Below are positions 26,345-35,985 of a DNA stretch of 64,000 nt, in pieces. Every line of letters starts with the position of its first letter. The first letter of the stretch is position 1. The position numbers and the translations under genes are program-made. Source of the DNA: Profundibacter amoris (GTDB lineage: Bacteria > Pseudomonadota > Alphaproteobacteria > Rhodobacterales > Rhodobacteraceae); NCBI RefSeq assembly GCF_003544895.1, contig NZ_CP032125.1:3114001-3178000 (forward strand), in the 5' to 3' direction. Below the pieces are notes generated by a model. That model saw only the letters and a program-made list of their open reading frames with translations, was not told the DNA's origin and did no database searches.

Positions 26345-27106
26345 ATGGCACAGGCCCCCGATCTGACAGTTGCCGATGGCAGCGGCGGCTTGCAAATTCG
26401 CAACCTGCGCAAAAGCTATCGCAAGCGGCCGGTGATCCGTGATGTCAGCATCGATCTGGGCCGGGGCGAGGTTGTGGCCCTGCTGGGACCGAACGGATCG
26501 GGGAAAACCACCTGTTTCTATGCCATCGCCGGCCTGATCACCCCCGAGGGCGGGCAGGTGATGATCGACGGGCGCGATGTAACCATGCTGCCGATGTATC
26601 GCCGCGCCAAACTGGGGATCGGGTATCTGCCGCAAGAGGTGTCCATTTTCCGTGGACTTAGCGTCGAAGACAATATTCTGGCAATTCTGGAAATATCCGA
26701 ACGCGACCGGCACAAACGCCGCGAACGCCTTGAGGAACTGTTGGGCGACTTTTCCATCGGCCATTTGCGCCGCGCCTCGGCCCTGTCGCTGTCGGGCGGG
26801 GAGCGCCGCCGCGTGGAAATCGCCCGTTGTCTGGCCGCGAACCCGAAATACCTGTTGCTGGATGAACCCTTTGCCGGGGTCGATCCAATTGCCGTTGGCG
26901 AGATCCGCGAATTGGTGGCGGCGTTGAAAACCCGCGGTATTGGCGTGCTGATCACCGACCACAACGTGCGTGAAACACTGGAAATCGTTGAACGCGCCTA
27001 TATCCTGCACGACGGCAAGGTATTGATGAGCGGCACCACCGAAGAGGTGGTTCAGGACGAAAACGTCAAACGTGTTTATCTGGGGCAGAATTTCCGGGTC
27101 TCCTGA
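26345..27106 (+). CDS. lptB: LPS export ABC transporter ATP-binding protein LptB
   Basis: A 253-residue ABC ATPase: [15 protein letters not shown], Walker [10 protein letters not shown], signature [16 protein letters not shown], Walker [17 protein letters not shown], and switch TDHNVRETL. The GVDPIAV and [10 protein letters not shown] text is specific to LptB. It starts 3 bp after lptA. It powers extraction of LPS from the inner membrane. Confidence 0.96.
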   Translation: MAQAPDLTVADGSGGLQIRNLRKSYRKRPVIRDVSIDLGRGEVVALLGPNGSGKTTCFYAIAGLITPEGGQVMIDGRDVTMLPMYRRAKLGIGYLPQEVSIFRGLSVEDNILAILEISERDRHKRRERLEELLGDFSIGHLRRASALSLSGGERRRVEIARCLAANPKYLLLDEPFAGVDPIAVGEIRELVAALKTRGIGVLITDHNVRETLEIVERAYILHDGKVLMSGTTEEVVQDENVKRVYLGQNFRVS

Positions 27107-27127
27107 CCCCGTCAACAAGGGCAAGAC

Positions 27128-28456
27128 ATGGCATTAAAACCCACCCTGTCCCTGAAGCAAACCCAAACTCTGGCCTTAACACCAGAGTTGCGCCAGTCGC
27201 TTACCTTGCTGCGCCTTCCGGCGGCGGATCTGATTGAGCAAATACATACTGAAGCACTGGAAAACCCGCTGCTGGTCATTGGTTCACCCCGCAAAACCAA
27301 ACAAAGCCCCAGCGCATATGATGTTGCCCTGAATACGGTTGCCGAAACGCTAACACTGGGCGAATCCATCCGGCGCCAACTGGCAACAATGTCCTTGCCT
27401 GCCCTGATCCGTGATATTGCCAGCTATTTAACCGGCGATTTGTCCGATATCGGTTATCTGGAAACAGACATCCCCCAGACCGCACAGACACTGGGCGTTG
27501 CAAAAGCCGATATCGACACAGCCATTCAGGCAATCCAGTCTTGCGAACCAACCGGCGTGGGGGCGCGCAATCTGACCGAATGCCTATTGCTGCAAATCGT
27601 GGAACAGGGGATCGATAAAGAAACCGCCGAGAAGCTGTTGGAAAACATCCCCCAAATCATGAAATGTGAATGGGCGGAACTATCGGATATTCTGGGCATC
27701 CCGAAAGAACACATAGAAGCCTTTTCAACCACCCTAAGAACCCTAACCCCCGAACCCGTTGCCCGTCACCATAATGAATCCCGCCCGCTGGTTGCCGATA
27801 TCATCGTCGAAATTGATGAAAACCGCAGGATTTCGGTTTCTCTATCTGAAAGCTACTTGCCGGATTTAACGATCGATACCGACCTGTATTCACAGGCCAA
27901 AGCAGATGCCAAAGCAAAAGAATATATCGAGGCTCAGTATAATCACGCGCAAAGCCTTATCCGCGCAATCCAGTATCGGGGCGAAACTCTTTTGCGCATT
28001 GCAAGGGCCATTGTCACCCAGCAACATCGGTTTTTCAGTGATGGCAGCAAATTTATGACCCCTTTGACACGGCGCGCGCTTGGCGAAACACTGGCGCTTC
28101 ATCCGTCAACCATTGGCCGGGCGATTGCGGGAAAGAACCTTGATCTGAATGGCACCATCTACCCGCTGTCATTTTTTCTGGGTGCCGGGCTGAAAAAAGG
28201 TATCTCGGGCGAAATATCGGCCTTTGTCGTGCAACGGACCATTCGCCAGCTAATTGATCAGGAATCACCCGCGTCCCCCCTGTCCGATGATACGATTGTT
28301 AAAAAATTACGGGCAGATGGAGTTGACATTGCCCGTCGAACTGTCGCCAAATACAGGGGATGTATGAATATACCATCATCGTTTGTGCGCCGCAAAATCG
28401 CGGCTGCACAGCAAGCGCCCCACAGATCGCCGGGCCACAGAAATCATTTGAACTGA
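27128..28456 (+). CDS. rpoN: RNA polymerase sigma-54 factor
   Basis: A 442-residue sigma-54. Region I is present (LSLKQTQTLALTPELRQSLTLLRLPAADLIEQIHTEALENPLL), as are the core-binding part and an HTH (GETLALHPSTIGRAIAGKNL). The RpoN box appears as ARRTVAKYRGCMNIPSS. The acidic region II is short, as in many alphaproteobacteria. It follows lptB by 22 bp and precedes hpf and ptsN, the classic order. Base use is more AT-rich than in its neighbours. Confidence 0.94.
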   Translation: MALKPTLSLKQTQTLALTPELRQSLTLLRLPAADLIEQIHTEALENPLLVIGSPRKTKQSPSAYDVALNTVAETLTLGESIRRQLATMSLPALIRDIASYLTGDLSDIGYLETDIPQTAQTLGVAKADIDTAIQAIQSCEPTGVGARNLTECLLLQIVEQGIDKETAEKLLENIPQIMKCEWAELSDILGIPKEHIEAFSTTLRTLTPEPVARHHNESRPLVADIIVEIDENRRISVSLSESYLPDLTIDTDLYSQAKADAKAKEYIEAQYNHAQSLIRAIQYRGETLLRIARAIVTQQHRFFSDGSKFMTPLTRRALGETLALHPSTIGRAIAGKNLDLNGTIYPLSFFLGAGLKKGISGEISAFVVQRTIRQLIDQESPASPLSDDTIVKKLRADGVDIARRTVAKYRGCMNIPSSFVRRKIAAAQQAPHRSPGHRNHLN

Positions 28457-28526
28457 TAACCGGGATGAAACCCTTTCTGTGCCAGCGTTGCGGGGCAATT
28501 TCAGCTTTTAACCCTAAGGAGATGTG

Positions 28527-29102
28527 ATGCGGTACCAAATCAGCGGAAAACAGATTGATGTAGGTGAAGCCCTTCAGACTCATGTCAAAGACGAACTTGG
28601 CGCTGTTGTCGGAAAATATGCCGAACGCCCGACAGACGCGAATATTGTTTTTTCGCGTGATGCCAGTGAATTCGTCTGCGAGGCAACTGTGCATCTTTCG
28701 ACGGGATTGACCGCATCGGCCAAGGCGCATGCCCATGAAATCTATGCCGCTTTTGAAAAATGTGCCGATAAACTGGAAAAACAGTTGCGCCGTTACAAAC
28801 GCAGGCTGAAAGATCACCACCGTGAACGCTCGCAACCGGTTGAACTTTCCGGCGCTTCCTCGTATATCCTCGCCGGATCGGATAATTCGGAAGAATCGGA
28901 ACCTGAAACACTCCAGCCCATGATCATCGCCGAAATGGAGACGAAAATACCGTCTCTTTCTGTTGGCGAGGCCGTGATGCAGATGGAATTGGCCGGGGCA
29001 CCGGTTCTGGTTTTCCGCAACGAAGGACATAGCGGAGTTAATGTGGTCTATCGCCGTGAGGACGGCAATATTGGCTGGGTTGACCCATCAATCGCTAAAT
29101 AA
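28527..29102 (+). CDS. hpf: Ribosome hibernation promoting factor, long form
   Basis: About 191 residues: an N-terminal S30AE/YfiA domain (MRYQISGKQIDVGEALQTHVKDEL...VHLSTGLTASAKAHAHEIYAAFEKCADKLEKQLRRYKRR) and a C-terminal dimerisation domain (SVGEAVMQMELAGAPVLVFRNEGHSGVNVVYRREDGNIGWVDP). It dimerises idle 70S ribosomes into 100S particles. The ATG at 28527 has AAGGAG five bases upstream. Confidence 0.95.
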   Translation: MRYQISGKQIDVGEALQTHVKDELGAVVGKYAERPTDANIVFSRDASEFVCEATVHLSTGLTASAKAHAHEIYAAFEKCADKLEKQLRRYKRRLKDHHRERSQPVELSGASSYILAGSDNSEESEPETLQPMIIAEMETKIPSLSVGEAVMQMELAGAPVLVFRNEGHSGVNVVYRREDGNIGWVDPSIAK

Positions 29103-29137
29103 GCCCATAGGTTTTGGGCGGAGTAAAGTGAAGGTAA

Positions 29138-29602
29138 ATGGAACTTTCGAATATTCTTTTGCCCGAAGCCGTGCGTGTTATCGGCCAGGCAACCAGTAAA
29201 AAACGTCTCTTCCAGCAATTGGGCGAGATCGTTTCCTCTGTGCATGGTATTGATGCGGGCAATGCAGCCAAAGCGTTGCAGGATCGCGAAAATCTGGGGC
29301 CAACCGGGGTCGGGCACGGTGTTGCCCTGCCCCACGCACGCATCGCCGGTTTACAGTCGGTCGTTGGCACATTCCTGCGCATTGAAAAGCCGCTGAATTT
29401 CGATGCGGTGGATCGTCAGCCCGTCGATCTGGTTTTCACCTTGTTTGCACCGCTTGATTCCGGTGTTGAACATCTAAAGGCGCTGGCCCTTGTGTCCCGC
29501 ACAATGCGCGACAGTGCCATATGTTCCAAACTGCGGGCCAATACGGACCCTGCAACTTTGCATACGCTATTGACTGATACACAGGCGTCGCAGGCGGCCT
29601 AA
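29138..29602 (+). CDS. ptsN: Nitrogen PTS enzyme IIA
   Basis: A 154-residue EIIA-Ntr protein. His66 in GHGVALPHARI is the phosphorylation site. It takes phosphate from the PTS-Ntr chain and regulates rather than transports. Its TAA stop overlaps the TAG of the opposing sulfotransferase gene in the four bases CTAA at 29599-29602. Confidence 0.94.
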   Translation: MELSNILLPEAVRVIGQATSKKRLFQQLGEIVSSVHGIDAGNAAKALQDRENLGPTGVGHGVALPHARIAGLQSVVGTFLRIEKPLNFDAVDRQPVDLVFTLFAPLDSGVEHLKALALVSRTMRDSAICSKLRANTDPATLHTLLTDTQASQAA

Positions 29603-31020
29603 GGTAACTTTAGCGCCTTATACCCGAACATCATGTAATCCCGCTGATAGGCGTCACGCACGGCGGCCTCGATTTCGGCGTCGTAAATCTCCTCCAGCGG
29701 GAACAGGTGGCTGTCGGGCACTTCCGGCAGAGGATACGGATCAAGGCCGACCTGTGTGGCCAGTTGTTCCAGCCCCTGTTCCAGTTGATCTTCGCGCAGA
29801 ACCATATCTGGCAGGGCGAACTGTCCGAATCCCTGCAATACCTGCGACTGGCTGGCCCATGCGGGATCAACCCGCATACTGGTCTGCTTGGTCAGGTTTT
29901 TCTTCAAGAATTTCAGGAACACCAGAAATGCCTTGCGGTGGTCTTCGGCGGTATATGTTTCATCTACCCCGTCTTCGGGGATCAACAGATCATAATCGCG
30001 CAACAGGGCCGCTCGGATTTCGGGGAAACCATCAGGGCCGGTTTCAAGGATATGCTCGCAAAAGGCAGAATGCGCCCGCACGACAGGATGGCGGACCACG
30101 GTAAAGCTGCGATGGCCACTGTGTTTGCGTTTCCATTGCCGCAAGGTTTTCTGATTGAACCCGCCCAACAGATCACCGCCACCGATCCCTTTCAGCCATT
30201 CCCGAACCAGCGCCTCGGGGCCGCCCTTGATCGGCAGATACATCAGCGGCGCATTGGCCGCCGCCACATAACCCGGCACAACGGGACCACGGCGCGGCTC
30301 GAAATTCGGAGTGCGGGTCAGATCAAAAGGATCCATCTTTTGCAGATCCTCGACCATCTGCTCATAGTTAACCACCTTGTCGCGCAAGGTGCCGGGGTTT
30401 TGCCGCCGCAGGTTGGTCGATAGCGCCTCGATCTGGCTGTCCACACCCAAAAACCGCGCCAGCCCGTTCAGAACATCTACGTCCTGCACATCCTCGTAGG
30501 ACAGGTAGAATGCCGTCTGGCCGCTGCACTGCAATTCATGCAGGATTTTCACCTGAAACGCCTGATACTCGGCCACATGTTTGCGGAACTCGTCCAGTTT
30601 GAACGTCACCTTGGCCGATTTGCGTGTATCGCCGCGCCCCAGCTTCCACTGGTTGGTGGACCACGCAATCAGCTCGGAAACATAGCTTTCCAGCGGGTTG
30701 CGCGTCAGGATAATCTTGCCACAACGTTCATCTTGCAGAAAATGCTCCAGGGCCCGCGGATCATGGGTGGAAAAGAACCGAAACCCCACCAGATTTTTCG
30801 GATCGGCCTTCATCCGCTCCAGCAATTCAACCGGATCCTTTTCCCGCATTTCCAGCGTCATTCCATGCAGCTTTTCACGGTTGGTATCGCCGATGAAATA
30901 AGGGTTAAAGGCCTCGCCATGGGCGGTGATGCCTTTGAACTGGTTCAGGTTGGAGCACAGAAAATTGGAACCGGTCCGCTTTTCCGCAAGCATCACGAAA
31001 TAATCGAATTTGTCAGACAT
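29599..31020 (-). CDS. Two-domain sulfotransferase (NodH/Stf0-like plus sulfotransferase 2)
   Basis: A 473-residue cytoplasmic protein. The N-terminal half has a PAPS-binding loop (LAEKRTGSNFLCSNL) and a 3'-phosphate site (IILTRNPLESYVS) of the Stf0/NodH type. The C-terminal half has a second RHPVVRAHSAFCEHI segment like family 2 sulfotransferases but no obvious second 5' loop. It likely sulfates a surface glycan and releases PAP, the substrate of the cysQ product encoded nearby. It starts the polysaccharide block of the window. Confidence 0.8.
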   Translation of the reverse strand: MSDKFDYFVMLAEKRTGSNFLCSNLNQFKGITAHGEAFNPYFIGDTNREKLHGMTLEMREKDPVELLERMKADPKNLVGFRFFSTHDPRALEHFLQDERCGKIILTRNPLESYVSELIAWSTNQWKLGRGDTRKSAKVTFKLDEFRKHVAEYQAFQVKILHELQCSGQTAFYLSYEDVQDVDVLNGLARFLGVDSQIEALSTNLRRQNPGTLRDKVVNYEQMVEDLQKMDPFDLTRTPNFEPRRGPVVPGYVAAANAPLMYLPIKGGPEALVREWLKGIGGGDLLGGFNQKTLRQWKRKHSGHRSFTVVRHPVVRAHSAFCEHILETGPDGFPEIRAALLRDYDLLIPEDGVDETYTAEDHRKAFLVFLKFLKKNLTKQTSMRVDPAWASQSQVLQGFGQFALPDMVLREDQLEQGLEQLATQVGLDPYPLPEVPDSHLFPLEEIYDAEIEAAVRDAYQRDYMMFGYKALKLP

Positions 31021-31026
31021 TGCGGG

Positions 31027-32739
31027 TTACTTTCTTACCAGATACGGCTTGCGTGGTTTTAGCGTTTTCTGGGTGCCCAGAACATCTGTCGGGAAATCGC
31101 CCATCAAATACGGATGCATCCCCTGATTTTTCAGATTTTGCAGGAATTTCCCAAACCCTGTCAGGTCCACCAGCTTTGGCACTTCGGACAGAGCATGCAT
31201 GCTGCGCGGGCCAATTGCATCAAGAATGGTTTGCAACACTTCCATCGGGGATTCGACAAATTCGGACATGTTCAGCGTTTGCACCCGCGCCTTGACATAG
31301 GGCGAGCGCAGCACATTCAACTGGGCGCTTTCGATCCGTTGCAAGCGGGCGGCTTCTTTGCGGATTTCACTGAAATTCAGGTTGGAATGGAACAACGGAA
31401 CAACCCATGCGCCTGTAATGATGTAGATATGCGCATTCGGGTCTTTGGCCATAAACCAGTTCAAAGCCTGCGTGTCATTCGGGCCGTACTGGAAACACTG
31501 GTGCTCACCGCGCGCATTCCAGATCAGGTTTGTCAGAAAGGATTTCGGGTTATAATCCCGCACCAATGCCGAATCCGACACGCCGCCATTGTATATCTGG
31601 CCGCCACCGGAAAACTCGGCCCTGTCGGGGGAAAACAGGTGGCCATGCACCTTGACGCCTGCGTTTTTCTCAAGCCATGGTGCGAAATCAAGCAGCAATT
31701 CGTCAAACCCCTGCAACACCGAATAGCCCGAAGCCGTCAGCCCGTTTTCCCGACCCTCGACCGGATAGCGGCTTTGCATGTACAGCCCGGCGCGCCCGAG
31801 GGTGCGCCGTTCAACCGCTTTGGAGAATACACGGTCAATCTTGCCGGGGTTTGGCTCGGTATGTTTTAGATCACCGGCATCCACGTTCAAAAACGCCTGA
31901 TATAAACGGTCGGCATTTGGCCAGATTTTGCGCGCAACGAAACAATCCGAGCGGCGCAATAATTGCAGATGGTCATTGTAAAACGTGTGCGGTTTGCCCT
32001 GATAATCAAATTTTGCAAGGGTAAGCGAGCGGCTTTCGATATTGGTGGAATACAGGCGCACCAGCGTTTGGTAATAGGATTCATCCGGAATCCAGACCCA
32101 TTTGAAATAGCTTTCATAGGTATTGCGTTTGGGGTCTTCCAGAATGGCCGACAGGGTTTGCCGGGTCAGACACCACCATTGCGACCCCAAATGCGGGATC
32201 AACCCGTCAGGCACCTTGCGCTTGTATCCAACGCGGCGCTGCAATCTGACGAAACGGTCAAACAACCGCCTGTGCCGTTTCCATGAAAACGGAAACCGCA
32301 GGGTAAAGCGTTCCGAATTCAACCCGCCCGTTGTCCAGGGAACATCCTGTGTGGTTGTGGATTCAATGAAATCCGTGCGCGGGCGTTCATCCAGATAATC
32401 CACCAGTTCCTGTATCGGGCGCAACGGCAGGCAAGAGCCGGACGCCAGATAGACATGGCGCACATCGGGATAGGTCTGCAGCATCAATTCGGAAGCGGTC
32501 TGCGAGGCTTGCACCAAAGACCACGCGCCCCATTCACAACGATGGCGGTCGGAAAATACCAGATTGGGCAAGTCGGACAGGCCCGATGTGAAGCTGTTAT
32601 AATCTTCATCGCTGACCTGCAAATCCACATGCACCACGACCGGACAACCGCCTGTGGCCCAATGACGGGCAACCTGCGCGGCACGCTCCAGCGCCTCGTG
32701 CACCAGCATCACTACACCGACTGTGCCCGCACCGCTCAT
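31027..32739 (-). CDS. GT14-like N-acetylglucosaminyl/xylosyltransferase with C-terminal extension
   Basis: A 570-residue protein. Residues 1-280 follow the core-2/I-branching (GT14) plan: VMLVHEALERAAQVARHWA, HVYLASGSCLPLRPIQELVDYL, LGSQWWCLTRQTLSAIL, WIPDESYYQTLV. The C-terminal 250 residues (AEFSGGGQIYNGGVSD..., DPNAHIYIITGAWVVPLF) are a separate domain that I recall as DUF5928 in roseobacters. It overlaps the next gene by 4 bp and would add a beta-linked sugar during surface glycan synthesis. Confidence 0.75.
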   Translation of the reverse strand: MSGAGTVGVVMLVHEALERAAQVARHWATGGCPVVVHVDLQVSDEDYNSFTSGLSDLPNLVFSDRHRCEWGAWSLVQASQTASELMLQTYPDVRHVYLASGSCLPLRPIQELVDYLDERPRTDFIESTTTQDVPWTTGGLNSERFTLRFPFSWKRHRRLFDRFVRLQRRVGYKRKVPDGLIPHLGSQWWCLTRQTLSAILEDPKRNTYESYFKWVWIPDESYYQTLVRLYSTNIESRSLTLAKFDYQGKPHTFYNDHLQLLRRSDCFVARKIWPNADRLYQAFLNVDAGDLKHTEPNPGKIDRVFSKAVERRTLGRAGLYMQSRYPVEGRENGLTASGYSVLQGFDELLLDFAPWLEKNAGVKVHGHLFSPDRAEFSGGGQIYNGGVSDSALVRDYNPKSFLTNLIWNARGEHQCFQYGPNDTQALNWFMAKDPNAHIYIITGAWVVPLFHSNLNFSEIRKEAARLQRIESAQLNVLRSPYVKARVQTLNMSEFVESPMEVLQTILDAIGPRSMHALSEVPKLVDLTGFGKFLQNLKNQGMHPYLMGDFPTDVLGTQKTLKPRKPYLVRK

Positions 32740-33746
32740 GCCCAGTTTCCCTTGGACATCAGGCCCAGAATTTCAAGCTGCCGCCAGTTGATATATTTCT
32801 CGCTCCATTTGCACCACAGGTCCGGGTTCTGACGCATCGCATCATGGTAGGCCTTGTATTCATGGCTGTTGGCATAGTGCTGGCCGCGTTCCAGTTCCTC
32901 TTTGGCCTTGACGCCAAAGGTGTCCAGAAATTTGGCATGCAGCAAACAGCCCGACGCCTTTTCGCCGCCGCCAACATCATAAACCTTGTTCAGAACACGC
33001 GGCAGCAACATATGGGTCGAGCTGACATAGGTGTAATGCCTATCCCATTTGACCAGCGGAATTTTGTTCATTGCCGGCGCGCGTTCGGGGTTCTGGGTAA
33101 AGAACGTCCGCGCCCGCGGCCCCCCCTGAATCCACAAGTTCGCATAGCGATCGTTTTTCGAGATCGTATAGTTTCCGCTGTCAAACCACGCGGCAATCTC
33201 GAAAGGGTCCTGCCCTTCTCCGTAAGCCACCGCATCAATGCGCCCCTTGGGATACATATCCAGCAGCATCGCACTGAACGACGGGATCGAGGACGCATCC
33301 AGCCAGTCTGTCAACGCCCGCAATGGCCTTGTGTCGCTAAACGGGAACACCAGAAATTCATCGACATCCACAGTCAACGCCCAATGGCCATGTCCGTATT
33401 TCGACAACAGCCAGTTCAGCCAGTCCGTTCCGAAACGCGCGGTTTTATAACTGTGTTTTGTCGTCCAGATCGAAGCATCCGGTTGGTCAGCGATATATTC
33501 ACGCGAGCCGTCATCACTGTCATTGTCGACAAAAACGAAATGGTTCACCCCCATATCGCGATAATATTTCAGGAAATACGGCAGCCGCACCCGTTCGTTC
33601 CGGATGGTGGAAAAGACAATAATATCACAGGGTTGAATCTGCCTGGTCCGGTTGGAAACCTCGGCCAGCTCCCGCCTTTTGCGAAACGCACGGACACGAA
33701 AGCGCTGCCGCTCGACCCGCCGCCGATATGAACCAAGAATACCCAA
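32736..33746 (-). CDS. Glycosyltransferase (GT2/GT92-like), copy 1
   Basis: A 336-residue GT-A-type transferase: IIVFSTIRNERVRLPYFLKYYRDMGVNHFVFVDNDSDDGSREYI, then ALTVDVDEFLVFP with the metal-binding DxD (DVDE). It has a very basic N-terminus (RRRVERQRFRVRAFRKRRE) that may bind the membrane. It aligns along its whole length with the copy at 33927-34946, so the two arose by tandem duplication. It is translationally coupled to the GT14-like gene downstream. Confidence 0.85.
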   Translation of the reverse strand: MGILGSYRRRVERQRFRVRAFRKRRELAEVSNRTRQIQPCDIIVFSTIRNERVRLPYFLKYYRDMGVNHFVFVDNDSDDGSREYIADQPDASIWTTKHSYKTARFGTDWLNWLLSKYGHGHWALTVDVDEFLVFPFSDTRPLRALTDWLDASSIPSFSAMLLDMYPKGRIDAVAYGEGQDPFEIAAWFDSGNYTISKNDRYANLWIQGGPRARTFFTQNPERAPAMNKIPLVKWDRHYTYVSSTHMLLPRVLNKVYDVGGGEKASGCLLHAKFLDTFGVKAKEELERGQHYANSHEYKAYHDAMRQNPDLWCKWSEKYINWRQLEILGLMSKGNWA

Positions 33747-33926
33747 CCTGCTAACTATTCCTTACCTTCAGAACGCCTGCTTGGCGTAACCGCTTGTGCT
33801 TGCAAGAGGTCATACCTGCCTGTTTTGTGCCTTTTATCATAATCCAGAATAAAGGCATCTTTATAACTATATATTGAAAAATACCGGACAGTAGCCCCAG
33901 CGTAAACAGGATAAATGCAGCAAACG
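33747..33926. other. AT-rich gap between the glycosyltransferase copies
   Basis: A 180-bp stretch clearly richer in A/T than its flanks. On the minus strand an open frame (33751-33978) continues out of the upstream transferase's last codons in another frame and encodes KRALDIAFAAFILFTLGLLSGIF, a hydrophobic helix reminiscent of the first membrane segment of initiating sugar transferases, but nothing of that enzyme follows. I do not call a gene; it may be a leftover. Confidence 0.35.
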
Positions 33927-34946
33927 CTATATCCAGCGCCCTTTTGAAAGCAGCTTTAGTGATTCGAGTTGCTGCCATCCTTTGTATTCAACCGAATCCC
34001 GACACCACAGATCAGGGCTGTTGCTAAGGCTGTCGTAGTAGTCGTCATATAGCCGGCTATTGGCGAAATGTTCCTGCCGTTGCTTTTCCTCGCGGGCTTT
34101 TTCGGCCACCACATGCAGGAATTTGCTGTGCAGCAACACCCCGCGCGGCAGGTCGGTTCCGGTTAGATCAAAAGCGCGGTTCAGGCGGGGCGGCAATATC
34201 GAATGGGTGGAACTGTTATAGGCAAAACGCCGGTTCCATTTCACCAGCGGGATTTTGTTCAGGGTCGGGGCACGATCCGGTTGATCGGCGAAAAACACCC
34301 GTTCTCGAACCCCGCCCTGAACCCATTGGCTTTGCAAGGCTTGCTGCATCTGGAAGCGATAATTTCCCGCATCAAACCAGCGCAGTATTTTGAACGGATC
34401 CGTGCCCGGCTGATAGATTTCCGCATCCATCGGCCCCTTTGGGTACATATCCAGCATCAACGCACCAAAGGCCACAATGGACTGGCCGTCCAGCCAATCC
34501 GTCAGCGCCGGTAGCGGGCGTTCATCGCAGTAGGGATAGACCAGTATTTCATCGGCATCCACAGATAGGCACCAATGCCCGTGGCCATACCTGACCTGCA
34601 ACCACGTCAGCCAGTCCACCCCGAAACGGGACAGTTTGTAGCTGTGTGCGGTTGACCAGAGCGATACATCCGGCTGCTCCTGCAAATACCGTGCGGTGCC
34701 ATCATTGCTGTCGTTGTCCACAAACAGGAAATGTTTCACACCCAGTTTGCGGTAATGCTCCAGAAAATATGGCAGGCGGATCAGCTCGTTACGCACCGTG
34801 GAAAACAGCAGAATATCGCCGCGTTGTATCTGTGCCGTCCGGTTCACCACACGCTCCATCTGGTGGCGCTTGCGCAGGGCGCGATACAACAGACGGCGCC
34901 GTTTCACGCGCTTCTTGTAGGCTGTCCACAAATTCCCCATTGGCAT
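33927..34946 (-). CDS. Glycosyltransferase (GT2/GT92-like), copy 2
   Basis: A 339-residue paralogue of the gene at 32736-33746 with the same order of motifs: LLFSTVRNELIRLPYFLEHYRKLGVKHFLFVDNDSNDG, the metal site CLSVDADEILVYP, and the closing SKGRWI (SKGNWA in copy 1). The metal-binding acidic residues are kept in both copies, so both should be active, perhaps on different acceptors. It is separated from copy 1 by an AT-rich gap rather than coupled to it. Confidence 0.85.
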   Translation of the reverse strand: MPMGNLWTAYKKRVKRRRLLYRALRKRHQMERVVNRTAQIQRGDILLFSTVRNELIRLPYFLEHYRKLGVKHFLFVDNDSNDGTARYLQEQPDVSLWSTAHSYKLSRFGVDWLTWLQVRYGHGHWCLSVDADEILVYPYCDERPLPALTDWLDGQSIVAFGALMLDMYPKGPMDAEIYQPGTDPFKILRWFDAGNYRFQMQQALQSQWVQGGVRERVFFADQPDRAPTLNKIPLVKWNRRFAYNSSTHSILPPRLNRAFDLTGTDLPRGVLLHSKFLHVVAEKAREEKQRQEHFANSRLYDDYYDSLSNSPDLWCRDSVEYKGWQQLESLKLLSKGRWI

Positions 34947-34983
34947 CCGGCTTTCGTATTTTCAGACCATCTTAGCGCAGAAA

Positions 34984-35967
34984 TTACTTTTCGTAATGCC
35001 CGTTCTGGTGCCAGTGCCATGCATCGCGCACCATCGTTTCCATGGTTGACCGTTGCGGCGTCCAGCCCAGTTCCCGCATGGCACGCACACTGCCCGAAAC
35101 CAGCTTGGCGGCATCCCCGGCCCGACGCGGCCCTTCGTTCATCGGCACAGGCCGGTTGGTAACAGCCCCGCAGGCATCCACCACCTCGCGCACCGAAAAA
35201 CCGCTGCCTGTGCCCAGATTGAACACACGACTGCCCTTGCCCTTTAACAGCCACTCCAGACCCAGCACATGCGCATCCACCAGATCGCACACATGGACGT
35301 AATCACGGATGCAGGTGCCATCCGGCGTGGCGTAATCCGTACCAAAAACGGTCAGCGCATCGCGCTTGCCGTCAATCGCATCCAGCACCAGCGGGATCAG
35401 GTGGGTTTCGGGGCGGTGGAATTCACCCACTTCGGCATCGGGGTCGGCACCGGCCACGTTGAAATAACGGAAAATCACATGGTTGATCCCGTCGCTTGCA
35501 CCGAAATTCGCCAGAATATCCTCGATCGCCCGTTTCGACGCACCATAGGAATTGATCGGCTTTTGCACGCAATCCTCGTCCAGCACCACGTTGTCCTGAT
35601 CGCCATAGGTCGCGCAGGTAGACGAGAACACAAAATTCCGGCACCCGGCTGCCGCTGTGGCTTCGATCAGGGTCAGCGAACCCATTACATTGTTGCGCCA
35701 GTATATGCCGGGCAACTGCATGCTTTCGCCCACCAGCGAAAAGGCCGCAAAATGCATCACGGCAACTGGTTGGTATTTTTCGAAAACCTGATCCAGATAG
35801 GCACGGTCCAGCAAATTGCCCTGCTCGAACGGGCCGAATTTTACAGCATCGGCCCAGCCGGTTACCAGATTATCCACCGTCACCGGCACATAACCGGCCG
35901 CCTTTAGCGCCTTGCAGGCATGCGAACCGATATAGCCCGCCCCGCCAGTGACCAATACATGCGCCAA
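34984..35967 (-). CDS. galE: UDP-glucose 4-epimerase
   Basis: A 327-residue short-chain dehydrogenase/epimerase: NAD-binding GGAGYIGSHACKALKAAGY, catalytic Ser in FSSTCATYG and Tyr-x3-Lys in NSYGASKRAIE, and RYFNVAGADPD. It interconverts UDP-glucose and UDP-galactose, supplying the glycosyltransferases encoded downstream. It is 18 bp after galU. Confidence 0.95.
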   Translation of the reverse strand: MAHVLVTGGAGYIGSHACKALKAAGYVPVTVDNLVTGWADAVKFGPFEQGNLLDRAYLDQVFEKYQPVAVMHFAAFSLVGESMQLPGIYWRNNVMGSLTLIEATAAAGCRNFVFSSTCATYGDQDNVVLDEDCVQKPINSYGASKRAIEDILANFGASDGINHVIFRYFNVAGADPDAEVGEFHRPETHLIPLVLDAIDGKRDALTVFGTDYATPDGTCIRDYVHVCDLVDAHVLGLEWLLKGKGSRVFNLGTGSGFSVREVVDACGAVTNRPVPMNEGPRRAGDAAKLVSGSVRAMRELGWTPQRSTMETMVRDAWHWHQNGHYEK

Positions 35968-35985
35968 ATTACACCGCCCAGTGTC

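Noticed and set aside
33751-33978. 75-codon minus-strand frame in the glycosyltransferase gap
   Set aside because: It overlaps 52 bp of the transferase end, has no clear ribosome site, and only one helix looks protein-like; mentioned as a possible remnant only.
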